A DNA stretch of 64,000 nucleotides, from positions 49,721 through 113,720 of the forward strand of contig JABDFE010000001.1 of the NCBI GenBank assembly GCA_013286675.1. Reading direction: 5' to 3'. The notes beneath the pieces are model-generated. The model searched no databases and was not told the origin of the DNA. It saw nothing but the letters and a program-made list of their open reading frames with translations. This document shows, in pieces, positions 1 through 10,061 of this stretch. The stretch's first letter is position 1; every line of letters starts with the position of its first letter. The stretch comes from Chlamydiota bacterium (lineage in GTDB: Bacteria; Chlamydiota; Chlamydiia; Chlamydiales; Rhabdochlamydiaceae). Made by a program: the position numbers and the translations under genes.

Positions 1-1449
1 CAGAAAGAGATCACGGGCGAAGAAGCCTTCAAGCTCAAAGACACTTATGGACTTCCCCTTGAAGAGATCATGCTGATTGCCAAAGATTCTCACCTCAACG
101 TCAATCTCGACGCCTACCAACTTCTTGAAGAAGAGGCTCGTGAAAAATCGAAAGCCGCCCATGTCAAAGAAGCGCAATCTGTCGAAGAGAGCGTCTATAA
201 AGATTTTGCTGCAAAACACTCCTGCAAATTTGTCGGCTTTACCGATGAAAAGATCGAAGCCAAAGTCCAAGGAATTTTAATCGGCGGCGCTTTCGTCAAA
301 GAAATGCATGCAGGCGATGAAGGGTTTATTCTCCTAGATCAGACTACGTTTTATGCTGAAAAAGGTGGTCAAATCGGCGACACTGGAACGCTCTCTCATG
401 GCTCCTCCACTTTCAAAGTCACCGATTGCCAATCTCCCTACCCAGGTGTTGTTGTCCATATCGGCTCATGCCAATCCGGCACGATTCGCGTGGAAGACAC
501 GCTGACTGCTTCTGTCGAGCACGGCCGCCGTCAGATGATCCAAAACAACCACACGGCGACTCACCTCCTCCATTGGGCTCTCGTGCAAGTTTTAGGCCCT
601 CATATCAAACAAGCAGGATCTCTTGTAGAAGCAACTCGGTTCCGCTTTGACTTTTCCCATCATAAAGCACTCTCAAAAGAAGATCTTCAAAAAGCAGAAG
701 ACCTCGTCAATGAAAAGATCCGTGAAAATAAGCCTGTCAAAGCTTACGAGCTTGCCTATGAAGAAGTTCAAAAGATGCCGGAGATCAAACAATTTTTTGG
801 AGATAAATACGGTGCAAAAGTCCGCGTGATCGATATCGAAGAATCGAAAGAGCTCTGCGGAGGAACCCACACCTCTCGCACGGGCAACATCGGATATTTC
901 CGTATCATCAGAGAAGGCAGCATTGCCGCCGGTGTTCGCCGCATTGAAGCAACGTCTGGAAAAACCGCTGAAGAGCTTGTCCGCGCTCATGAAAAAGAAC
1001 TCGAAGCTAAAATTCAAGCTGGGATCGAAGATAAAAAACATATCGAACAGCACCTCAAAGCAGCTCGTCGAGTTGTCCTCAAAGAAATCGCTCAAAGCTT
1101 GGTCCAAAAAGCCTCTCATGTCGGATCTATCCCATTTGTGGCATCGATTGCATCGGTGGGATCAGATGAACTAGGAGCGCTAGCCGAAGAAATCGCAGGA
1201 CGCTTTTCTTCTGGCGTGATTTTACTAGCTATCCGCGCTGAAGGCCGCTGCCAAGTCCTCCTACGCGTCACTGCTGATTACGTGAAGAAAGGGCTCAACG
1301 CGATGCAAATTCTCAAAGACGTAGCTCCAATTGTTGGAGGATCGGGCGGAGGCAAACCTCAAGCTGCGCAAGCTGGAGGAAAATCCCCTGAACATCTGGA
1401 AAAACTCTTTGAGAAAGTCCAGGAAATCCTGAAAAACCTGTCTCAGTAG
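1..1449 (+). CDS. alaS: Alanyl-tRNA synthetase, C-terminal part (5' end outside the window)
   Basis: Frame 1 is open from base 1; editing-domain HNHTATHLLHWAL and CGGTHTSRTGNIGYFRI motifs; C-terminal GGSGGGKPQAAQAGG typical of AlaRS. Confidence 0.95.
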   Translation, partial: QKEITGEEAFKLKDTYGLPLEEIMLIAKDSHLNVNLDAYQLLEEEAREKSKAAHVKEAQSVEESVYKDFAAKHSCKFVGFTDEKIEAKVQGILIGGAFVKEMHAGDEGFILLDQTTFYAEKGGQIGDTGTLSHGSSTFKVTDCQSPYPGVVVHIGSCQSGTIRVEDTLTASVEHGRRQMIQNNHTATHLLHWALVQVLGPHIKQAGSLVEATRFRFDFSHHKALSKEDLQKAEDLVNEKIRENKPVKAYELAYEEVQKMPEIKQFFGDKYGAKVRVIDIEESKELCGGTHTSRTGNIGYFRIIREGSIAAGVRRIEATSGKTAEELVRAHEKELEAKIQAGIEDKKHIEQHLKAARRVVLKEIAQSLVQKASHVGSIPFVASIASVGSDELGALAEEIAGRFSSGVILLAIRAEGRCQVLLRVTADYVKKGLNAMQILKDVAPIVGGSGGGKPQAAQAGGKSPEHLEKLFEKVQEILKNLSQ

Positions 1450-1472
1450 CTTACAATCCCATAGAGACATCT

Positions 1473-1564
1473 AGATTTGGCTGGATATAATTTTTTATAC
1501 CCAGCCAAATCTCATTTACAGAAATAGATTTGGCTGGGTATGATAATTCATAATCAGCCAAATC
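1473..1564. repeat. Two tandem hairpins (four arms of gatttggctg/cagccaaatc) upstream of the ATPase gene
   Basis: agatttggctgg..ccagccaaatct (1473-1512) and gatttggctg..cagccaaatc (about 1527-1564). Confidence 0.8.
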
Positions 1565-1576
1565 GGGAATTTTACA

Positions 1577-3034
1577 ATGAGCGAAAAAATTTTAGGCCGC
1601 GAAAAAGAGATTCAAACGCTTGATCAAGTATGGGCTTCCAAAGAAGCAGAGTTTCTTGCCATTTATGGCCGTCGAAGAGTGGGAAAAACTTATTTGATTA
1701 GAGAATATTTTTCTCAAAAAAAAGCAATTTACCTTGAAATAACAGGCCAAAAAAATGGCAGTTTAAAAGATCAGCTGGAAAATTTTACTAAAATATTGTC
1801 TACGCTTTTTTTTAACGACCTGCCTCTCCGCCCACCTACTACCTGGAAGAAAGCTTTTGAGATGTTGACCAAAGAGATCGATAAATCCACAGAGCCCATT
1901 GTCCTCTTCTTTGATGAGCTCCCATGGCTTGCGGCCCCTAAATCAGGCATGCTCCAAGCATTGGATTATTACTGGAACAGATTTTGGAGTCAGCACTCAA
2001 AGCTTATTTTAGTGGTCTGTGGATCAGCAGCTTCATGGATGTTGGATCATTTGATCAATGCCAAAGGCGGCCTGCACAATCGTCTGACTAAAACTATTTT
2101 ATTGAAACCTTTCAGTCTGAAAGAAGCTCAGCAGTTTTTGTCTTATCGTAATATCCACCTAAAGCCTAAACAGCTTTTAGACCTTTACATGGTCTTCGGA
2201 GGCATTCCTTACTATCTTAGACAAATCGAAAAAGGGAAGTCCGCACTACAAACGATTAATAAAATTTGCTTTCAACAGGAGGGACTGCTGTACGAAGAAT
2301 TCGACCGCCTATTTCAATCCCTTTTTGAGAATGCCTCTGACAACCTTTCCATTATTAGAGCAATTGCTAAATGCCAGCTAGGAATATCCCGCGATGAACT
2401 GACAAAAGCAACAGGTATTCGTTCAGGAGGAACCCTAAATAAACGGCTACGAGAGCTTGAAAAGGCAGGATTTGTTCAAAGCTATATCCCCTATGGGCGC
2501 AAAATCAAAGATCACTATTACCGAGTCATCGACGAATATTGTTACTTTTATCTCCGTTGGATAGAGCCTCTCAAAAAAAGAGGTATTGAGGGAGGCAGAG
2601 ACTATTGGCAGACGAAAGGGAAAACACCCGCTGCCCTCGCATGGTCGGGGTATGCTTTTGAAAATATCTGCTTAAAGCATATCGATCAAATCCGACATGC
2701 ACTTGATCTTCAGGCCATTGCATGCGAAATCGGGAATTGGAGATTCATACCCAAGAAAAAGCAACAAGCTTCAGGCGCACAAATCGATCTATTATTCGAT
2801 CGAGAAGATGGTATTATTACTCTTTGTGAGATCAAATACACTGACAGCCTGTTTGTATTAGACAAGACACAAGCTAAAATACTCATGAATAAAATCGAAG
2901 CCTTTGAGAGCTATTTCTCCCCAAAAAAGCAAGTTCTCTTCGCCTTAATCACAACACATGGTTTAAAGCAGTCCGTTTGGTCTGAAGAACTTATCCACAA
3001 TGTTGTCACATTAACAGATCTTTTGAAGTTTTAA
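1577..3034 (+). CDS. AAA+ ATP-binding protein (archaeal-type ATPase with DUF234-like C-terminal nuclease-like region)
   Basis: P-loop IYGRRRVGKTYLI, Walker B IVLFFDELPWL, C-terminal QIDLLFDREDGIITLCEIKYT. Confidence 0.85.
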   Translation: MSEKILGREKEIQTLDQVWASKEAEFLAIYGRRRVGKTYLIREYFSQKKAIYLEITGQKNGSLKDQLENFTKILSTLFFNDLPLRPPTTWKKAFEMLTKEIDKSTEPIVLFFDELPWLAAPKSGMLQALDYYWNRFWSQHSKLILVVCGSAASWMLDHLINAKGGLHNRLTKTILLKPFSLKEAQQFLSYRNIHLKPKQLLDLYMVFGGIPYYLRQIEKGKSALQTINKICFQQEGLLYEEFDRLFQSLFENASDNLSIIRAIAKCQLGISRDELTKATGIRSGGTLNKRLRELEKAGFVQSYIPYGRKIKDHYYRVIDEYCYFYLRWIEPLKKRGIEGGRDYWQTKGKTPAALAWSGYAFENICLKHIDQIRHALDLQAIACEIGNWRFIPKKKQQASGAQIDLLFDREDGIITLCEIKYTDSLFVLDKTQAKILMNKIEAFESYFSPKKQVLFALITTHGLKQSVWSEELIHNVVTLTDLLKF

Positions 3035-3053
3035 ATAGAAGGACAACTACGCC

Positions 3054-6000
3054 ATGGATTTTCATAGCCCGTCTCTTCAACACTTTCGAGATTCAGTTGC
3101 TCGAGAACCATCCCTTCTCATGGAAGGACTTTGGGATGCCCCCAAAGCCCTGCTGGTCCGTTTTTTGCAAGAAGCCACCGGCAAAAACATCGTCATCCTG
3201 ACAGCTGAGAGCAAGATGAGCAAACTGCTCGATGACGCCGCTTATTTCAAAATTTCTGAGATCATGGAATTTCCCGCGTGGGAAACCCTTCCTGGTGAAG
3301 AGATCTCTCCAAGCCCTGACATCGTCGGCAAACGGCTCTCTATCTTGCACCAGCTTCTGACAAAAAAGACCCCTCAAGTTGTCGTTTGTCCACTGCAGTC
3401 AGTATTACAAAAAGTCCCGTCTCCGGGATTTTTAGAGCCTCTCTGCCGCACGCTGAACAAGGGAGAAAGCGCAGCTTTCGAAGAGCTTCCTCTCTGGCTC
3501 TCCAAAATTGGCTATCGCAGGTCATCTGTCGTTGCCGACAAAGGAGAATTCGCTGTCCGCGGAGGAATCATCGATATCTATCCGATTGGGTCTCCTGACC
3601 CTTACCGGATTGAATTCTTCGGCGATGAGATCGACAACATCCGGACGTTCGATCCCGTTGGACAAAAATCGACCTCTAAAGTTTCATCTGTCTTCATCTC
3701 TCCTGCCTATGAAGATGCTCTTTTAAAAAAAGATCCTGAACCAACTTCTTTATTTTCTTATCTTGGTCCTAATACCCTCATCATCTTTGATAATCTCCTT
3801 GCTTTAGAAGACCACTACGTCTCCTTTCAAGCCCTCCCGGGAGCGACTTCAAAATTCTTCCAAACTTTTGATTCACTCCTGACTGAAATCAAAGATCTCC
3901 AGAAAGTCTACTGGACGCAAGAATCGATGGAAGAGCTCTCTGAAGTTAAAGTCGGAAAAAAAGTCGGACGTGATTATTACACTGGAAAAAATCCGCTCCA
4001 GCCGCTCTCTTTTGAATTTTTTCACCGCCAATTGGAGACCAAACGGTGGCACCACCCATTTGTCCCTGTACAAGGATATCTTCCGACTCTCGATAGATCT
4101 CCTCAGCTCGACATCCATTTTATCTGCACCAGTGAATCGGAAGAAAAATCGATCCAAGAAAAAGTGAAAGTGGAAAAATGTCACTTTGAACGGGGCTATC
4201 TCTCCAGCGGTTTTGCGCTTTCCGATTCCAATGTCATTCTGATTCCGATGACAGAGTTTACTCACAAGTACAAAGTCCGCCGGGAAAAGTGGAGAAATAC
4301 CTACCATACTCCTCCGTCTGATTTCCATGAACTTATTCCCGGTGATCTCGTTGTGCATTTCAACCACGGCATCGGAAAATACCTCGGCATCGAAAAAAAA
4401 CCCAACCATCAAGGGCTTGAAACAGAATTTCTGACATTAGAGTACCATGATCGTAGTAAACTCTACGTCCCCGTCTCTCAGGCCTATCTTGTCAGCCGCT
4501 ATATCGGCACATCAGAGGAAATTCCAACGCTTCATACCCTTGGGACCAAAAATTGGCAGAAAACGAAAGCAAATGCCCAAAAAGCGATCATCGGCTACGC
4601 GCAAGATCTTCTCCGCATGAGTGCAGAAAGAATCGTCCAAGGCGGTTTTACGTTTCCTCCTGATACGCACGAGATGGAAGAATTTGAGGCTGATTTTCCC
4701 TATACGGAAACAGAAGACCAGCTGCGTGCGATTAGCGATATCAAAAAAGACATGACAACCACCAAAGCGATGGACCGGCTCCTCTGCGGCGATGTCGGCT
4801 ATGGGAAAACAGAAGTGGCCATGCGCGCTGCTTTTAAAGCCGTCGCTGAAGGAAAAAAACAAGTTGCTGTGCTCGTTCCCACGACGGTGCTTTGCATGCA
4901 GCACTTCGAAACTTTTAGAGATCGGATGTCAAATACTCCGGTCATCGTTAAAGCTGTCTCTCGTTTTCAATCTGCTAAAGAAGTCAAAAAAACTCTCCAA
5001 GACCTCTCTGAAGGAAAAGTCGACATCCTCATCGGCACCCATCGACTCCTAAGCAAAGACGTTAAATTCAAAGACCTCGGCCTGATCATTATTGATGAAG
5101 AGCAACGGTTTGGCGTCCGCTCTAAGGAACATCTGAAAGCTCTCAAAGCCGGCGTTGATTGCTTGACACTCACTGCCACACCGATCCCCCGCACCCTCTA
5201 TCTCTCTTTAGTTGGCGCCAGGGAAATCTCCGTCATCAACACCCCTCCGCAAGATCGACTTCCGATCAAGACGATGATTGTTGAGCGCGATCCCGCCGTG
5301 GTCTCGAATGCACTCCTCCGAGAACTCTCCCGCGATGGACAAGTCTATTTCATCCATAACCGCGTTGAATCGATCTACCAAGTCTCGGATGAGCTCAAAA
5401 AACTGATGCCCCAAGCCCGCGTTGTCACCGGCCATGGACAGATGAATCCCGATGATATCGACACGGTTTTTCATACGTTTAAAAACGGAGAAGCAGACAT
5501 CCTCGTTGCTACCACAATCATCGAAAACGGGATTGACATTCCCAACGCCAATACGATCCTCATCGACCGCGCCGATCAATTTGGCCTCTCTGATCTTTAT
5601 CAACTCCGCGGCCGTGTGGGAAGATGGAACCGACCCGCTTATGCGTATTTTTTAGTACCGCGACTCAGAGAACTGCCTGAGATTTCCCGTAAACGGCTCT
5701 ATGCCCTCATCGAAGCTCAAGGCTACGGCGGCGGCATGAAGATCGCCATGCGCGATTTAGAGATCCGCGGAGCGGGAGAAACTCTCGGTCAAAGACAATC
5801 CGGCCATGTCTCTTCAATTGGGTTCCATCTCTACTGCAAACTTTTGAAAAGAACAGTCGATGCTCTTAAAAAAAATCTCGAACCGACATTTTTTGAAACG
5901 AAGATGGAATTTCCCTATGATGCAAGGCTTCCGGAAGATTATATCCGTGAAAATTCTCTCCGCTTAGAGATCTACCATCGCCTGGGTGAAACCATTACTC

Positions 6001-6254
6001 TAGAAGAAGTCGATGCACTCTTTGAAGAGCTCAAAGACCGTTTTGGCAAGCCGCCTCTTCCAGCTGTCTGGCTCTATCACTTAAGCCGCATCCGGACACT
6101 CGCTGCTCAAAAACGGTATATCTCCCTGAAGTTCAACTCTCATACGCTTGACACTGAACGGCAAACTCCGAAAGGCACTGTCAAAAAGATCTTTTCCATA
6201 AAGCCTTTCAAGTCTCCTGCAGATTTAGAAAAGCAAGTCGCAGCTTCCTTGTAA
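3054..6254 (+). CDS. mfd: Transcription-repair coupling factor
   Basis: 1066 aa; RID domain (ELIPGDLVVHFNHGIGKYLGIE), helicase motifs LLCGDVGYGKTEVAMRAAF, IIDEEQRFGV, LTATPIPRTL, QLRGRVGR. Confidence 0.97.
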   Translation: MDFHSPSLQHFRDSVAREPSLLMEGLWDAPKALLVRFLQEATGKNIVILTAESKMSKLLDDAAYFKISEIMEFPAWETLPGEEISPSPDIVGKRLSILHQLLTKKTPQVVVCPLQSVLQKVPSPGFLEPLCRTLNKGESAAFEELPLWLSKIGYRRSSVVADKGEFAVRGGIIDIYPIGSPDPYRIEFFGDEIDNIRTFDPVGQKSTSKVSSVFISPAYEDALLKKDPEPTSLFSYLGPNTLIIFDNLLALEDHYVSFQALPGATSKFFQTFDSLLTEIKDLQKVYWTQESMEELSEVKVGKKVGRDYYTGKNPLQPLSFEFFHRQLETKRWHHPFVPVQGYLPTLDRSPQLDIHFICTSESEEKSIQEKVKVEKCHFERGYLSSGFALSDSNVILIPMTEFTHKYKVRREKWRNTYHTPPSDFHELIPGDLVVHFNHGIGKYLGIEKKPNHQGLETEFLTLEYHDRSKLYVPVSQAYLVSRYIGTSEEIPTLHTLGTKNWQKTKANAQKAIIGYAQDLLRMSAERIVQGGFTFPPDTHEMEEFEADFPYTETEDQLRAISDIKKDMTTTKAMDRLLCGDVGYGKTEVAMRAAFKAVAEGKKQVAVLVPTTVLCMQHFETFRDRMSNTPVIVKAVSRFQSAKEVKKTLQDLSEGKVDILIGTHRLLSKDVKFKDLGLIIIDEEQRFGVRSKEHLKALKAGVDCLTLTATPIPRTLYLSLVGAREISVINTPPQDRLPIKTMIVERDPAVVSNALLRELSRDGQVYFIHNRVESIYQVSDELKKLMPQARVVTGHGQMNPDDIDTVFHTFKNGEADILVATTIIENGIDIPNANTILIDRADQFGLSDLYQLRGRVGRWNRPAYAYFLVPRLRELPEISRKRLYALIEAQGYGGGMKIAMRDLEIRGAGETLGQRQSGHVSSIGFHLYCKLLKRTVDALKKNLEPTFFETKMEFPYDARLPEDYIRENSLRLEIYHRLGETITLEEVDALFEELKDRFGKPPLPAVWLYHLSRIRTLAAQKRYISLKFNSHTLDTERQTPKGTVKKIFSIKPFKSPADLEKQVAASL

Positions 6255-6279
6255 ATTCGAAGCAATTCTTCGAATTTAC
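6251..6279. repeat. 12-bp perfect inverted repeat overlapping the mfd stop codon
   Basis: gtaaattcgaag-caatt-cttcgaatttac. Confidence 0.85.
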
Positions 6280-6394
6280 AATGCATTTTATGCAAGAACC
6301 TGTATCTAAGATACTTAAAAATATCTTTTTTATTAAACCGCACTGTGATATATTGTAGTTTCGAACCAAAGATTCGAATTTACAAGGTGTTTAC

Positions 6395-7528
6395 ATGAAA
6401 AGACCCAAGTATATCGAGGAAATAGAGTTTCAACTGCGCATCCATCCTATCTGTGCAATATTGGGACCCAGACAAGTTGGAAAAACAACACTGGCTAGAA
6501 TGTTTATTGAGAAATTTGCTGATAAAAATTTTCATTTTTTTGATTTAGAAAACAACCTTGACTTAGCTAGACTCGAAAATCCTATGCTGGTTTTACCAGA
6601 TCTTTCTGAAAACCTGATTGTCATCGATGAAATACAAAGACGACCTGATCTTTTTCCAGCGCTTCGTGTCCTTGTTGATGAACCTAAAAGAAAGCAAAAA
6701 TATCTCATATTAGGAAGTGCATCTAGAGATTTGATCAAGCAGTCATCGGAAACTTTGGCTGGAAGAATCGGATACATCGAATTAACCCCCTTCTCTTTAG
6801 ATGAAGTAGATCATGAAAATGTTTTATTTCTACGAGGCGGCTTTCCAAAATCTTATTTAGCAGAAAATGATGAAGAAAGTTACCGCTGGCGTGAATCCTA
6901 TATTACAACTTTCTTAGAAAGAGATATTCCAGCCCTTGGTTTTCAAATTCCCCCTGAACAAATTCGAAGATGCTGGATGATGCTGGCGCATTATCATGGG
7001 CAAATTTTTAATGCTAGTGAGATAGGTAAATCCTTAGGTGTCTCAGATCACACAGTACGAAAATATCTAGATATTTTGATAGGCACCTTCATGATTAGAT
7101 GTCTACAACCTTGGCATGAAAATTTGAAAAAACGTCAAATAAAATCACCAAAAATTTATTTCCGGGATAGCGGAATTTTACTTGCTCTTTTAGGCATCAA
7201 AGATGAAAAAAAACTCAACGTTTATCCAAAATTGGGTTCTTTTTGGGAAGGTTTTGCTTTAGAAGAAATTATTCGTCAGTCCAGAGCCAGATCCGAAGAA
7301 TGTTATTTTTGGGGAACACAAAGCGGAGCAGAATTGGATTTATTCATCATCAAAGATGGCAAACGAATCGGTTTCGAATTCAAATATACTGATCGTCCTT
7401 CCATTACATCTTCGATGAAAATTGCACTCGCTGACCTAAATCTCGATCATCTATACATTGTGTATCCAGGTAAACACGTTTTTAAATTAGCAGACAAGAT
7501 TACCGCCAGAGGACTCTCTCTTCCTTAA
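6395..7528 (+). CDS. AAA ATPase with DUF4143 domain
   Basis: CAILGPRQVGKTTLAR P-loop, LIVIDEIQRRPDLFPALRVLVD, LILGSASRDL, C-terminal GAELDLFIIKDGKRIGFEFKYTD. Confidence 0.88.
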   Translation: MKRPKYIEEIEFQLRIHPICAILGPRQVGKTTLARMFIEKFADKNFHFFDLENNLDLARLENPMLVLPDLSENLIVIDEIQRRPDLFPALRVLVDEPKRKQKYLILGSASRDLIKQSSETLAGRIGYIELTPFSLDEVDHENVLFLRGGFPKSYLAENDEESYRWRESYITTFLERDIPALGFQIPPEQIRRCWMMLAHYHGQIFNASEIGKSLGVSDHTVRKYLDILIGTFMIRCLQPWHENLKKRQIKSPKIYFRDSGILLALLGIKDEKKLNVYPKLGSFWEGFALEEIIRQSRARSEECYFWGTQSGAELDLFIIKDGKRIGFEFKYTDRPSITSSMKIALADLNLDHLYIVYPGKHVFKLADKITARGLSLP

Positions 7529-7538
7529 AAAGTTGGTA

Positions 7539-9164
7539 TTACTCAGCTTCGATTTCCGACGCTTTTTTCCTAAAGACAAAGTCCTGAAGCAGCTCAATAA
7601 GATCCGTGCACTTGAACGCATACGCGTAGAAAAGAAGTCCCGCTGCAAAAGCCACAAACAGCATGACAAATGTCATGAGCTGAGCAGCAACGCTCCTCGG
7701 TAGATTCAAAGCTCCGTCGATGAGTGGAGCCAGCACCATCGGACTCGACATAAAGTAATCGACTGTAAATGCGCAGAGAAAAGCAAAACATCCAGCTAGG
7801 CAGATTTTAACAATGCGTGCTGGAGAAATCTCCGGCTTCCAGCCCATCTTGCCACCCATGTGATACAAGGAGCGATACAAAACCCAGCAATTGACAAAAG
7901 CGCTAATACTCGTTGCTAAAGCCGTGCTTATCGCTCCCATTTTATATCCAAAAACAAAGATCGCGTTTAAAGCGATATTGACAACTACAGTCAGCACGGA
8001 AATCAACATCGGCTTCCGGAAATTATTCTGTGCATAGAAAATTGCGGAAAATAAAATCACCAACGTCGTCGGAACAAGCCCCAGGCCATATGCCCATAGA
8101 CAAGCGGTTGTTTTCCCGATGGCAAATTCCGTAAAATGTCCCCTTCCGTAAATCAGATTCACAGCTGCTGCTGCCAAAGCGACAATTGCAAATGTACATG
8201 GAATCATCACCGCTAAGATCCGTTTGTAGCTCAAAGAAAAGAGATTTTGAGCATCAACCATATCATTTTTCTTGATGGCCCTGGATAATCTCGGAACAAC
8301 CGCGCTGATGCAGGCGATCCCAAAGATCGCGAGCGCTAGCTGCTCTAACCGAATCGAGTACCAAAGATAAGCTGGACCTCGAATATCGGCGCAGCGGGCA
8401 AATAAAGCATCGACAAACGCATTGATCTGCATTGCACCAACTCCGATTGCTCCCAACATAAAGGCTTTGGCAAGGTCTTTGACCTCTTTCGGTATATGGA
8501 ACTTAAACCATTCTTTCCACCCTGCTGTGGCATATCTCAAAGTCAGTGGAAGAGTTAGCAGCCACTGGCCGATAAACCCCATCACGATCCATTTGGCAAG
8601 CGTTGGCATTGCCATTGTTGGATCTTTGTTTCTTAGATAGAAAGCAGCTGCAATCCACGTGATATTGCAAACAATGGGAGCAATACTCGGAATAAAAAAC
8701 GAATCGTAGCAATTGAGCAGCGAGATATTAACGCCATAGAGACAGATGAAAAGGATTGCTGGAAACAGCCATCCCGTTAAAGCGATGATCTCATGGTTGC
8801 CCTCGGAAAGACTCCCCCACGAAAGCAGTGCGACAATCCCCCCTTCAACACAAATTGTAATCCCCACAAGCAACAAAACAATCAACAACGAGAGCTTTCT
8901 AAAGAAAAAATTTGCCTTCGCAGGATCTTGAACCCGGAGACCTTCAAAATGGGGAATAAACGCCGATTGAAAAGGGCCCTCGCCAAGGAGCCTTCTAAAC
9001 AAATTTGACAACCGGAAGGCGACCATAAACGCCGCAACCGACGGATGGTCCCCAAAAGCAAACGCCATCGTCAGATCACGGCCCATCCCGCTGATGCGGC
9101 TAAGCAATGTTCCTGAGAAAAAACGCCTAACGTACGTGGTTAAAGATTTTTCTGTCATAAGCAA
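7539..9164 (-). CDS. murJ: Lipid II flippase MurJ/MviN
   Basis: 541 aa polytopic protein; MurJ-like N-terminus (TLLSRISGMGRDLTMAFAFG, FRLSNLFRRLLGEGPFQSAFIPHFE). Confidence 0.93.
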   Translation of the reverse strand: MLMTEKSLTTYVRRFFSGTLLSRISGMGRDLTMAFAFGDHPSVAAFMVAFRLSNLFRRLLGEGPFQSAFIPHFEGLRVQDPAKANFFFRKLSLLIVLLLVGITICVEGGIVALLSWGSLSEGNHEIIALTGWLFPAILFICLYGVNISLLNCYDSFFIPSIAPIVCNITWIAAAFYLRNKDPTMAMPTLAKWIVMGFIGQWLLTLPLTLRYATAGWKEWFKFHIPKEVKDLAKAFMLGAIGVGAMQINAFVDALFARCADIRGPAYLWYSIRLEQLALAIFGIACISAVVPRLSRAIKKNDMVDAQNLFSLSYKRILAVMIPCTFAIVALAAAAVNLIYGRGHFTEFAIGKTTACLWAYGLGLVPTTLVILFSAIFYAQNNFRKPMLISVLTVVVNIALNAIFVFGYKMGAISTALATSISAFVNCWVLYRSLYHMGGKMGWKPEISPARIVKICLAGCFAFLCAFTVDYFMSSPMVLAPLIDGALNLPRSVAAQLMTFVMLFVAFAAGLLFYAYAFKCTDLIELLQDFVFRKKASEIEAE

Positions 9165-10061
9165 CTACACATCTTTTTGTTCAGCTTTATCTTGCTGCTG
9201 TAACGCTTTTTCTTCACTCAGCATGGGTCGAAAAAATTGTTTCAATTCAGAAATGACTTTGTCTAAAGCAATAGGTTTTTGATTAATCCCTTTTATAAAA
9301 GCATTCCAACGCTCAATAGTTCTTGGGTTTGCATAAAATTTTTCTGAAAATGCTTTAGGCATTCCTTGTATAAGAGTTTTGCGATTTCTAAATACCCCTT
9401 TTAACACCGACTTAAATCCCATTGGATCGATTTGAAATTGATTAATGATTACCCAAATATCATAGAAATCTTTCATTCTTGTATTGGCTAGACCAAGTTT
9501 CATAATCGCATGCAATTTTTCAGCAATTGATGTCTCTGGAGTATATCCCTTGAGCTTAGGCGGAGGAAATTCCAAAAGAGAAGGATACTTTACTTCTATG
9601 GGCTGAGGGAAAATCTTGTCACTAAAACCAATATCAATTTGTATAAGCAATCTTGCAGTTGAGAGCCGCGCAAAAAATCTAGCGGAAAACCCTTTATACT
9701 CTGCATTAAGTTGAGTCTCAATAAGTCTAACATTACGAACATCGAATTCCACACCATCAGAGTCACCCTCAAGAGCGCATATTTCTTTAATTATTTGCAA
9801 AAGGGTATCTGCACTGTTTTTTACCCTAGCTAACAAATCTATATCGAGAGTGGCTCTATACGTTTGGGGATTCCAAATCATCAGCAAAAGACCACCTTTA
9901 AGAAAAAAAGATTTCTTGTACTGAGAAATACTCAGCCGATATAAAAATCGCTCGATAGCATAGTAACGCAGAATTTCTTGCATCGGACGCTTTCGTGCAA
10001 TAGCGACTTTTTTAAGCCTTTGATAAACTGATTCGGAAAGGTTATTTTTCTTAATTCTCAT
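9165..10061 (-). CDS. Nucleotidyltransferase, AbiEii/AbiGii toxin family (ORF 9165-10112; Met at 10061 gives a 4-bp overlap with the upstream gene)
   Basis: SFFLKGGLLLMIWNPQTYRATLDIDLLARV (nucleotidyltransferase GG...TxDID-type motif) and AEKLHAIMKLGLANTRMKDFYDIW. Confidence 0.85.
   Translation of the reverse strand: MRIKKNNLSESVYQRLKKVAIARKRPMQEILRYYAIERFLYRLSISQYKKSFFLKGGLLLMIWNPQTYRATLDIDLLARVKNSADTLLQIIKEICALEGDSDGVEFDVRNVRLIETQLNAEYKGFSARFFARLSTARLLIQIDIGFSDKIFPQPIEVKYPSLLEFPPPKLKGYTPETSIAEKLHAIMKLGLANTRMKDFYDIWVIINQFQIDPMGFKSVLKGVFRNRKTLIQGMPKAFSEKFYANPRTIERWNAFIKGINQKPIALDKVISELKQFFRPMLSEEKALQQQDKAEQKDV

Noticed and set aside
673-1119. 148-aa antisense ORF inside alaS, and similar antisense ORFs in mfd, lpxK and the coiled-coil gene
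   Set aside because: Codon-bias shadow ORFs opposite strongly supported CDSs
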